A DNA stretch of 5,195 nucleotides from a bacterium. Lineage in GTDB: Bacteria > Patescibacteriota > Dojkabacteria > JAKAPS01 > JAJZLI01. Under the pieces are notes generated by a model that was not told the DNA's origin, did not search any database, and was given only the letters and a program-made list of their open reading frames with translations. The stretch is taken from assembly GCA_021803645.1 (NCBI GenBank), contig JAJZLI010000034.1, positions 1 to 5,195 of the forward strand. Direction: 5' to 3'. Below are positions 1 to 5,195 of the stretch, one piece after another. The translations under genes were made by a program, and so were the position numbers. Positions within the stretch are counted from its first letter, which is position 1. Each line of letters begins with the position of its first letter.

Positions 1-489
1 GGAAAGGGTAATATTTGAAATTTCAAAAGTATTTCCTACTTTTGTAGTATATATATTAATATATATATTCAAGTTGTTATAAGAGAGATACCCAATATAA
101 TACGAACCAACATTCTCATAAAGTATTAATTTATTAGGTAAGGAGGAAACATTTAGGGAAGAAATTATATCTTTATAATAATTGTCACTTTGGTACGTAT
201 TCAATAATGTGCTTTTATAAGAAGGGGATAAGTATGTAGCTAAATTGCTACTATTTTTATCTAAGGAAGAATAAAATATATTAATAAATTGCACTTCAGT
301 TTCTGGTTTAGGTTTTTGTACAGTAGAGGATATAACAGATTTAACATGCCTTATATAATAATTATTATGAAGCCATTTATAACTAAATTTAAAAATTACC
401 AAAATAAAAAATATTCCTAATAACAGGAGAGAAATGGCTTCGATAAAAAATGAAACTTCCCTAGAATTTTTAATAACTTTATCAATCAT
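1..489 (-). CDS. Small single-pass membrane protein of unknown function (partial, C-terminus off the left edge)
   Basis: An uninterrupted reading frame of 163 codons runs from an ATG at 489-487 to the left edge of the window with no stop, so the C-terminus is missing. Residues 1-13 are polar with Lys and Arg. Residues about 14-36 form one hydrophobic segment (core LLLLGIFFILVIF), followed by a basic, Tyr/His-rich stretch. Residues from about 62 onward are polar and rich in Asn, Ser and Tyr, and there is no cysteine. The likely topology is one membrane anchor, but the basic residues on both sides leave the orientation uncertain. The stretch near residues 65-95 (FINIFYSSLDKN and following) loosely recalls NTF2-like/DUF4878-type extracytoplasmic domains; this is a weak impression only. 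It lies 27 bases downstream of tRNA-Asp on the same strand, with a perfect TATAAT between them, so it may be transcribed alone or by read-through. No Shine-Dalgarno sequence precedes the ATG. I do not recognise the family. Confidence 0.75.
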   Translation of the reverse strand, partial: MIDKVIKNSREVSFFIEAISLLLLGIFFILVIFKFSYKWLHNNYYIRHVKSVISSTVQKPKPETEVQFINIFYSSLDKNSSNLATYLSPSYKSTLLNTYQSDNYYKDIISSLNVSSLPNKLILYENVGSYYIGYLSYNNLNIYINIYTTKVGNTFEISNITLS

Positions 490-499
490 AACAGAAATT

Positions 500-529
500 A
501 TTATACACTTTTGTTATGGCGGTTGCGAA
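500..529 (-). promoter_or_regulatory. Predicted promoter of the leftmost membrane-protein gene
   Basis: On the minus strand a perfect -10 hexamer TATAAT (505-500) ends 10 bases before the ATG at 489. The best -35 match is TTCGCA (529-524, 4 of 6 to TTGACA) with an 18-base spacer, and it lies in the 3' acceptor/T-stem region of the tRNA gene. A start six or seven bases after the -10 would leave only a three- or four-base leader. The -10 is strong by sequence and the -35 is weak, so read-through from the tRNA promoter is an alternative. Confidence 0.45.
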
Positions 530-593
530 CGGATTCGAACCGTCGATCTTCTCCGTGACAGGGAGACATGTTAGTCCACTACACCACGCAACC
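517..593 (-). tRNA. tRNA-Asp (anticodon GTC), CCA encoded
   Basis: The reverse complement folds into a complete 77-base cloverleaf. The acceptor stem is GGTTGCG/CGCAACC, all seven pairs Watson-Crick. The D stem is GTGT/ACAT with one G-T pair. The anticodon stem is TCTCC/GGAGA around loop CTGTCAC, giving anticodon GTC (Asp). The variable loop is AGATC. The T stem is GACGG/CCGTT with one G-T pair, and the T loop is TTCGAAT. The discriminator base is G, as expected for tRNA-Asp and read by aspartyl-tRNA synthetase. The 3' CCA is genomically encoded (519-517), so CCA-adding enzyme is not needed to make it. No intron or odd insertion is present. It is a single isolated tRNA between two membrane-protein genes on the same strand. 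Confidence 0.97.
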
Positions 594-599
594 ATAAGT

Positions 600-628
600 T
601 TGCAATGAATTATTACACGAGATTGCAA
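600..628 (-). repeat. Seven-base inverted repeat around the tRNA-Asp promoter
   Basis: TTGCAAT (600-606) and ATTGCAA (622-628) are perfect inverted copies, and each contains the palindrome TTGCAA. Their centres are about 22 bases apart, close to two helical turns, and they flank the predicted -10 box at 609-614. It could be a protein-binding site or a weak RNA hairpin (seven pairs, 15-base loop) at the end of the upstream operon. There is no T-run after it, so it is not a convincing terminator. Chance is quite possible in such AT-rich sequence. Confidence 0.3.
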
Positions 629-637
629 TTAAATCAA
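609..637 (-). promoter_or_regulatory. Predicted promoter of tRNA-Asp
   Basis: On the minus strand TTGATT (637-632, 4 of 6 to the -35 consensus) and AATAAT (614-609, 5 of 6 to the -10 consensus) are separated by exactly 17 bases. A TG precedes the -10 at the extended position (TGTAATAAT). Transcription would start about eight bases before the mature 5' end at 593, leaving a short leader for RNase P. It sits in the 49-base gap after the upstream operon, so the tRNA need not depend on read-through. Confidence 0.5.
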
Positions 638-642
638 GGAAA

Positions 643-1161
643 TTACTTACTGATATAGTAAATAGGGAACCCTGTATTATTAATTGTTTTCAAAAAATTT
701 ACATTAATGAAATAATACGTGCCACCATTTTTTGCAACATAATAATTTGCCATAATATCATCTGGAGAAGAAAATGCTACCTGAAGTTTGTTAACATTAT
801 TTTGAATTTTGCTATATATATTAGATAATGGAGTACATTTTACAGCGGAGGAAGGATCTGCAGGGTAACACTCTGGAACACTACCCTTAATACTGCTTAT
901 ACTAACATTTTGGATACCGGCAATGTTTGTAATATTTAAGGATTGATATGAGGGGGTATTAAAAAAACCATTTTCAATAGCCAGAATATTTTGTTGAATT
1001 TCTTCATCTATAGAAAGGTTATATATACCCTGTGTTGAGGTGATAGGTTTTGTAACATTATATTTAACAACATTACCCGAAGAAAGGGTAATATGAAGAA
1101 AAATAAATAGGGCAACTAAAAAATATATAATTATAATAATTAGTAAATATTTTTTTTGCAT
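643..1161 (-). CDS. Membrane-anchored protein of unknown function, 172 aa
   Basis: A complete 172-residue frame. The N-terminus is short and basic (MQKK), followed by a very hydrophobic segment at about residues 5-26 with a run of Ile. This fits a signal anchor or uncleaved signal peptide that places residues from about 27 onward outside the membrane. There is no lipobox cysteine, so it is not a lipoprotein. The outer part is Asn/Ser/Ile-rich and has just two cysteines (C98 and C109), an arrangement that could form a disulfide; this is inference. A Tyr-rich segment near residues 140-150 (NYYVAKNGGTYYF) may be a beta hairpin. The ATG shares one base with the TAA of the 341-aa gene upstream (TAATG), with no Shine-Dalgarno sequence, so translation probably depends on ribosomes that have just terminated there. 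That argues for a shared operon and related function. I do not recognise the family. Confidence 0.85.
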   Translation of the reverse strand: MQKKYLLIIIIIYFLVALFIFLHITLSSGNVVKYNVTKPITSTQGIYNLSIDEEIQQNILAIENGFFNTPSYQSLNITNIAGIQNVSISSIKGSVPECYPADPSSAVKCTPLSNIYSKIQNNVNKLQVAFSSPDDIMANYYVAKNGGTYYFINVNFLKTINNTGFPIYYISK

Positions 1162-2186
1162 TATCCAGAAGAAGAACTACCAACAGAAACAAATTTCTTT
1201 GGAAGAGTAAATGTAAACTTAGAATTAAACTCACTCATAGATGATTGAAGAGTAAATGTAGAGCCTGGGTTAGTTCCTAATTTAAATGTAGTTGATTCTT
1301 GATAAATTCTATTATCAGCTATCCCAATCCATTCATTTAGCTTAATATCTCCTGAACTACCAACAGTTGAAATAGGCCCATACGACTGTTCAAAAGCTTT
1401 TACCAAGTTAACATTACTCAAATTAGATAAAGGAACAGTTATTGTATATTCAGTAACTGGAGTACCATTAACAATTGAATTACCATCGTCTTTAATATTG
1501 CTACTAGAAGAAGATAGAATTTGGCTCTGATCAAGTAAGAAATTCCAAGGATTGCTTACAGCATTACCAACTTTTATCCACTCACCAGTCTTAATACCGG
1601 AATTTAGAATTGAAGGAATCTGAGAAAAATTTAAAAATATATTATTGCCACTTTGTAAAGACTTCCAAGACATTAATAAACTTGTATTAGAACTTACAAC
1701 TTTATGTGAAAAATTTGCAGCTACCTGTACAGAATTTTTATTTACAATACTCTCCTGACCATTAAAAGAGTCCTGAGTAGATAAACCTCCACCTGCAGAA
1801 TAATCCATATTGCCATCAAAAGAATAAGAGGATATTGCATTCTCAGCAGAAATAACTTTTGAAAATACATTTTGAGGAGATCTATCTAAATGATTTAAAA
1901 TAGGAATTTTATCGATTACACTTGAAATCCCTGGATAATAAACACCATAATTATATATAGAAAAAAGAAATGCAACTACAACAACGAAAACAACAACAAT
2001 AATACTAGCCAGCACAACTTTTGGTCTTCTTGCAGGATCAGCAAATGCAGAACCTTGATAAACCTTAGAGAATAAATTTTCTTTTTTCTCAACAGTACTT
2101 TCAACACTATCAATATGACCTACATTTTCTGTGTTTTCAGAAACACTCTGTTCTTGATTGTTTTTAGTTTTTTGAACTCTTGCCAT
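1161..2186 (-). CDS. Membrane-anchored extracytoplasmic protein, 341 aa, possibly LolA/LppX-like fold
   Basis: I start this gene at the ATG at 2186-2184 (MARVQKTKNN), giving 341 residues. The frame is open up to a TTG at 2222, but that codon lies inside the predicted -35 box, so the longer form is unlikely. Residues 1-55 are polar and charged (cytoplasmic), ending in a basic PARRPK patch. Residues 56-79 are a clear transmembrane helix (VVLASIIVVVFVVVVAFLF). Residues 80-341 are probably outside: Ser/Asn-rich, beta-prone and without cysteine, ending in a Ser/Gly tail. The pattern of a GEWIKVG strand (201-207), a helix, NGTPVTEYTITV (240-251), and LNEWIGIADNRIYQ (283-296) recalls the curved-sheet LolA/LppX-LprAFG-like proteins that hold lipids or lipoproteins. 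This comes from memory of family style, not a search. It is the first gene of an operon with the 172-aa protein (TAATG overlap) and is divergent from uvrB. Confidence 0.85.
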   Translation of the reverse strand: MARVQKTKNNQEQSVSENTENVGHIDSVESTVEKKENLFSKVYQGSAFADPARRPKVVLASIIVVVFVVVVAFLFSIYNYGVYYPGISSVIDKIPILNHLDRSPQNVFSKVISAENAISSYSFDGNMDYSAGGGLSTQDSFNGQESIVNKNSVQVAANFSHKVVSSNTSLLMSWKSLQSGNNIFLNFSQIPSILNSGIKTGEWIKVGNAVSNPWNFLLDQSQILSSSSSNIKDDGNSIVNGTPVTEYTITVPLSNLSNVNLVKAFEQSYGPISTVGSSGDIKLNEWIGIADNRIYQESTTFKLGTNPGSTFTLQSSMSEFNSKFTFTLPKKFVSVGSSSSG

Positions 2187-2193
2187 AAATAAT

Positions 2194-2222
2194 ATGATAT
2201 CTAAATAATAGATCTGTGTCAA
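2194..2222 (-). promoter_or_regulatory. Strong predicted promoter of the two-gene membrane-protein operon
   Basis: On the minus strand there is a perfect -35 TTGACA (2222-2217), a 17-base spacer, and -10 TATCAT (2199-2194, 5 of 6 to TATAAT). Only seven bases separate the -10 from the ATG at 2186, so the expected transcription start falls on or next to the A of the ATG and predicts a leaderless mRNA. This is the best sigma-70-type promoter in the window and the main reason for preferring the 2186 start. Confidence 0.75.
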
Positions 2223-2241
2223 ATAAATACTAATGAGTTTA

Positions 2242-2250
2242 TGTTAAAAT
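2242..2250 (+). promoter_or_regulatory. Predicted extended -10 promoter of uvrB
   Basis: TGTTAAAAT matches the extended -10 pattern TGnTATAAT with a single mismatch. It ends eight bases before the ATG at 2259, again predicting a transcript that begins at or beside the start codon. The expected -35 position (2222-2227, AATAAA) has no consensus, which is tolerated in extended -10 promoters. It is back-to-back with the leftward operon promoter, whose -35 box ends at 2222. No LexA-type operator is visible between them. Confidence 0.5.
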
Positions 2251-2258
2251 ATGAATTT

Positions 2259-4265
2259 ATGAAAGAGGGAGAATTTAAAATTCAATCGGAATTCAAGCCA
2301 TCTGGAGGACAACCACAATCAATTGAGGCACTAACAAATGGAGTAATAATGGGAGCTCATGACCAAACACTAATGGGAGTGACTGGGTCAGGAAAAACTT
2401 TTGTTATATCAAACGTTATTGCAAACATACAAAAGCCCACTCTTGTGATAGCACATAATAAGACACTTGCAGCACAACTTGCAAGTGAATTTAGAGCTTT
2501 TTTCCCAAATAATGCCGTTGCATACTTTGTGTCTTATTATGATTATTATCAGCCAGAAGCATATATTCCAACAACTGATGTATACATAGAAAAAGAGACT
2601 CAGATTAATGAAGAAATAGAAAAATATAGAAATAGTGCAACCCAATATCTACTCTCAAGGAAAGATGTAATTATTGTATCATCAGTATCTTGCATATATG
2701 GACTAGGAGATCCAAGTGAATATGAAGGTATGGCAATACATATCAAAAAGGGAACGAACATAAATAGGAAAGACTTTGTATTAAAATTAGGAGAAATCCA
2801 GTATGTAAGAAACGACATTGAATATGAAAGGGGTACATTTCGAGCAAGAGGAGATATGATTGAGATATTTCCTGCATATATGGATACAACTGTACGGATA
2901 GAGTTATTGAATGACCTAGTAGAAACAATCAAGGAAATAAATCCATTTAATGGAAAAACTATAAGAACAATGGATGAGGTATACATATATCCGGCCAAAC
3001 ATTATGTAGCTGATAGAGAAAAAATGAATAAAGCAATTGTAAATATTAGAGAAGAACTAAAAGAAAGGATACTTTTTTTTAAAAAGAGAGGAATGCTTCT
3101 TGAAGCACAGCGAATAGAACAAAGGACAAACTTTGATCTTGAGATGATAGAAGAGTTAGGTTATTGTTCTGGAATTGAAAATTATTCAAGACAAATAGAA
3201 GGTAGGGCAAAAGGATCTCCACCGTTCACATTAATAGATTTCTTTCCCAAAGATTTTCTCCTTGTAATAGATGAATCACACATAACAATACCACAAATTA
3301 AAGGGATGTATAACGGAGATTTTCAAAGAAAAAAAACATTGGTCGATTATGGCTTTAGGCTTCCTTCTGCAATGGACAACAGACCTCTAAAATATGAAGA
3401 GTTTAGAAGTAAACTAAAAAATGTCATATATACGTCAGCTACTCCAAATGAGTATGAATTATCATTATCTATAAATGCTACAAGAGGAATCAAAGGGTAT
3501 CCTAAAAATGGTTATGTTGAACAAGTTATAAGGCCAACAGGATTAACTGACCCTGAGATAGAGGTAAGAAAAACGAAAGATCAAATTGAGGATATACAAA
3601 AAGAAATTCTAAATAGAGTAAAAAACAAAGAAAGGACTTTGATACTGACATTAACTAAAAGGATGGCTGAAGAGCTTAATACTTACCTAGAGTCTCAAAA
3701 TATAAAAACACAATATCTACACAGTGAGATCGATACAATAGAGAGAACAGAAATATTAAGAAGTTTAAGGTTAGGGGAATATGATGTTATAGTAGGAATT
3801 AACCTACTTAGAGAGGGCATAGATTTGCCAGAGGTTTCTCTTATCATAATTCTTGATGCAGACAAAGAAGGTTTTTTAAGATCAAAACAAAGTCTCATAC
3901 AAATGATAGGAAGAGCAGCTAGAAATGTTAACGGAAAAGTTATAATGTATGCTGATAATATTACACAGTCAATGAAAGAGGCAATAGAGGAAACAAATAG
4001 GAGACGTAATATCCAAATACAATACAATAAAGAAAATAACATAACGCCCAAAACTATATTAAAAAATATAACAGTACAATTAGAGAAACATCAGAAATTG
4101 GAAGAAAATAATGAAGATACGGAGTACAATATATCTTCAGATATGACAAAGAAAGAAATATTAAAAGAACTACAAAAAGAAATGGAAAATTATGCAAAAA
4201 AAATGCAATTTGAAAAGGCTGCAAAGATAAGGGATAAGATAAAGGAAATCAAATCTGAAATGTAA
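2259..4265 (+). CDS. uvrB: UvrABC system protein B (excinuclease subunit B)
   Basis: UvrB is the DNA-damage-verifying helicase-like subunit of nucleotide excision repair. It is loaded by UvrA, checks the lesion and recruits UvrC for incision. I start at the ATG at 2259 (668 aa), because MKEGEFKIQSEFKPSGGQPQ matches the family N-terminus and the in-frame ATG at 2241 overlaps the predicted -10 box. Landmarks in order are Walker A GVTGSGKT (residues 40-47, Lys46); the lesion-probing beta-hairpin with YYDYYQPEAY from residue 93; Walker B DESH (338-341) followed by ITIPQIKGMYNGD; SATPNEYE; the helicase motifs VGINLLREGIDLPE, LDADKEGFLRS and QMIGRAARN; and a C-terminal UVR domain (about 630-668, FEKAAKIRDKIKEIK) that contacts UvrC. 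Length is normal. The segment between SATPNEYEL and VEQVIRPTGL (about residues 402-419) looks roughly ten residues longer than in E. coli UvrB. UvrA and UvrC are not in the window. No Shine-Dalgarno sequence is present. Confidence 0.98.
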   Translation: MKEGEFKIQSEFKPSGGQPQSIEALTNGVIMGAHDQTLMGVTGSGKTFVISNVIANIQKPTLVIAHNKTLAAQLASEFRAFFPNNAVAYFVSYYDYYQPEAYIPTTDVYIEKETQINEEIEKYRNSATQYLLSRKDVIIVSSVSCIYGLGDPSEYEGMAIHIKKGTNINRKDFVLKLGEIQYVRNDIEYERGTFRARGDMIEIFPAYMDTTVRIELLNDLVETIKEINPFNGKTIRTMDEVYIYPAKHYVADREKMNKAIVNIREELKERILFFKKRGMLLEAQRIEQRTNFDLEMIEELGYCSGIENYSRQIEGRAKGSPPFTLIDFFPKDFLLVIDESHITIPQIKGMYNGDFQRKKTLVDYGFRLPSAMDNRPLKYEEFRSKLKNVIYTSATPNEYELSLSINATRGIKGYPKNGYVEQVIRPTGLTDPEIEVRKTKDQIEDIQKEILNRVKNKERTLILTLTKRMAEELNTYLESQNIKTQYLHSEIDTIERTEILRSLRLGEYDVIVGINLLREGIDLPEVSLIIILDADKEGFLRSKQSLIQMIGRAARNVNGKVIMYADNITQSMKEAIEETNRRRNIQIQYNKENNITPKTILKNITVQLEKHQKLEENNEDTEYNISSDMTKKEILKELQKEMENYAKKMQFEKAAKIRDKIKEIKSEM

Positions 4266-4290
4266 CAATTTTAATAAATTTGTATATAAT
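4262..4290 (+). promoter_or_regulatory. Predicted promoter of the LCP gene
   Basis: A perfect TATAAT (4285-4290) is preceded by GTAACA (4262-4267, 4 of 6 to TTGACA) with a 17-base spacer. The -35 overlaps the uvrB stop codon (4263-4265). The -10 ends 11 bases before the ATG at 4302, so the leader would be about four or five bases. No terminator hairpin lies in the 36-base gap, so read-through from uvrB may also feed this gene. Confidence 0.5.
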
Positions 4291-4301
4291 AGTATTTTAT
4301 T

Positions 4302-5195
4302 ATGATTATAAATAGGACAAGTATAGAAGAGGCTCCAAAGAAAAAAAATAAAAAATGGATTACTATTCTTATAATAATCTTTTCAATATTATTGATAATA
4401 TTGGGGTTATTATTAAAAACAGGATACTTACAAGTAATTTCCGATATTTTCTCTATTACTGGAAACAAACTTCAAAATACAAAACAGAACATACCTGTCA
4501 AAATCAAATATGATCCAACCAATCAATATACTAATATACTTCTATTAGGATCAGATACTGATGCAAAATTTAATCCTAACAGTATATTGACACAAACAAT
4601 AATGATAGTGAGTATCAACCCTAAACTTAAAAAGGTGTATATGATATCTATACCAAGGGATTTTTGGATTCAGATTCCGGGATATGGGTATGGGAAATTT
4701 GACCAAGTTTCAGAAATAGGTGGAATACAGTTAACAAAACAATTAGTAGAAAATTACTTTGGGATAAAAATTGATTACTATGGGTGGATTGGTCTAACAG
4801 GTTTCGTTAATTTAATCAACTCATTTGGAGGAATATATATTGTACCAACGCATCCAGTATTAGACTGGAGTTACCCTAATGACATACCAATGACAAACCC
4901 AGCGGTTAAAAATGAAAACTGTACAAACCCAAACCAAAGTTGTCCGGCAGATTATGCTCTAAATTTATTCATTTCAGGTGGAGCTCAATATATGAGTGGG
5001 GTGACAGCACTTGAGTATGTCAGATCAAGACATGGCGATTTGGAAGGAGACTTTGGAAGGTCTGCAAGGCAACAACAAGTACTGCAGATTTTAAAAAGTA
5101 AGTTTGAATCTGAAAATTTAATATCAGAAGTTCCTGCACTATTTAACTCTTTATCTAAGATAGTAAAGACAGATATGTCCCTCACTGAGGTTATA
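4302..5195 (+). CDS. LytR-CpsA-Psr (LCP) family protein, partial (C-terminus off the right edge)
   Basis: The frame is open for 298 codons from the ATG at 4302 to the window edge. LCP enzymes sit in the membrane with the catalytic domain outside and transfer polyprenyl-pyrophosphate-linked glycopolymers to the cell wall or other acceptors. Residues 1-18 are basic (APKKKNKKW), and about 19-39 form the transmembrane anchor. The LCP domain starts near residue 77: NILLLGSDTD with the conserved Asp, MIVSINP (101-107), SIPRD (116-120, with Arg119), IDYYGWIGLTGFVNLINSFGG (from 157), and the signature ALEYVRSRHGD...DFGRSARQQQVL (236-261) with the phosphate-binding arginines 241, 243, 253 and 256. The usual RSDT motif before MxxVSINP is LTQT here (96-99), so its Arg and Asp are absent. 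A loop at about 184-225 has two cysteines (C207, C214). Older annotations call such proteins LytR transcriptional regulators, which is misleading. The true substrate cannot be read from the sequence. Confidence 0.93.
   Translation, partial: MIINRTSIEEAPKKKNKKWITILIIIFSILLIILGLLLKTGYLQVISDIFSITGNKLQNTKQNIPVKIKYDPTNQYTNILLLGSDTDAKFNPNSILTQTIMIVSINPKLKKVYMISIPRDFWIQIPGYGYGKFDQVSEIGGIQLTKQLVENYFGIKIDYYGWIGLTGFVNLINSFGGIYIVPTHPVLDWSYPNDIPMTNPAVKNENCTNPNQSCPADYALNLFISGGAQYMSGVTALEYVRSRHGDLEGDFGRSARQQQVLQILKSKFESENLISEVPALFNSLSKIVKTDMSLTEVI

Noticed and set aside
48..67. A perfect 20-base TA-rich palindrome centred on TTAA
   Set aside because: It is inside the open left-edge reading frame and encodes an alternating Asn/Ile/Tyr stretch; low-complexity AT sequence gives such palindromes easily.
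2..1094. A 13-base exact repeat GAAAGGGTAATAT at 2-14 and 1082-1094
   Set aside because: Both copies lie in coding sequence in the same frame and encode Ile-Thr-Leu-Ser; no extension or flanking structure is present, so it is probably chance or shared codon choice.
643..2186. Lipoprotein status of the 172-aa and 341-aa proteins
   Set aside because: Neither has a cysteine after its hydrophobic segment, so no lipobox exists.
2187..2222. A TTG start at 2222 that would add 12 residues to the 341-aa protein
   Set aside because: The TTG is part of the perfect -35 TTGACA box, the added residues are unlike the polar start that follows, and the ATG at 2186 is placed exactly for a leaderless transcript.
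2241..2258. A six-residue longer UvrB start at the ATG at 2241
   Set aside because: The ATG overlaps the predicted extended -10 box, and the known UvrB N-terminus aligns from the ATG at 2259.
2409..4051. Several open frames on the minus strand opposite uvrB
   Set aside because: They are antisense shadows of a highly conserved gene, with no promoter, no recognisable domain and compositions that follow from the sense codons.
4271..4468. A 65-codon minus-strand frame opposite the start of the LCP gene
   Set aside because: It is antisense to the LCP signal anchor, which makes it look hydrophobic; the LCP protein on the plus strand is clearly the real gene.
4985..5185. A 66-codon minus-strand frame near the right edge
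   Set aside because: It lies opposite the conserved LCP signature (RSRHGD to RQQ), so it is a shadow.
1..5195. UGA recoding, as in Absconditabacteria and Gracilibacteria
   Set aside because: No coding frame contains an in-frame TGA, glycine is encoded by ordinary GGN codons, and the conserved proteins end normally at TAA.

Overview
The window is strongly AT-rich (by eye near 30% GC, not counted) and bacterial. It holds a complete uvrB, the start of a LytR-CpsA-Psr (LCP) gene, a tRNA-Asp with encoded CCA, and three genes for unrecognised proteins with one N-terminal membrane segment. No gene has a convincing Shine-Dalgarno sequence. Instead, -10-like hexamers end 7 to 11 bases before the four ATGs that begin transcription units, which suggests leaderless or very short-leader mRNAs. 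All three visible stop codons are TAA and the standard code reads cleanly. The LCP protein resembles, from memory, the variant I associate with Chloroflexota and Candidate Phyla Radiation (Patescibacteria, perhaps Microgenomates-like) bacteria. A CPR-type or related genome is my best guess, but it is not proven.

Layout. Bases 1-2186 are read leftwards: a two-gene operon (341 aa, then 172 aa, joined by a TAATG stop/start overlap), then tRNA-Asp with its own promoter, then a small membrane protein that runs off the left edge. Bases 2187-2258 are a compact divergent promoter region. Bases 2259-5195 are read rightwards: uvrB, then, after a 36-base gap with its own -10 box, an LCP gene that runs off the right edge.

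How the genes may work together. UvrB is the damage-verifying subunit of UvrABC nucleotide excision repair. LCP enzymes act outside the membrane, moving lipid-linked glycopolymers onto the cell wall or other acceptors. The three leftward proteins are predicted to be membrane-anchored with their C-terminal domains outside, so envelope function is the common theme apart from UvrB, but nothing in the sequence ties them to the LCP enzyme. The divergent arrangement could couple uvrB to the envelope operon, but I see no LexA-type operator. I found no CRISPR array, insertion sequence or other clear mobile element, and no convincing new defence or mobile system. The best leads are the leaderless gene starts, the unassigned envelope proteins and the altered LCP active-site motif.
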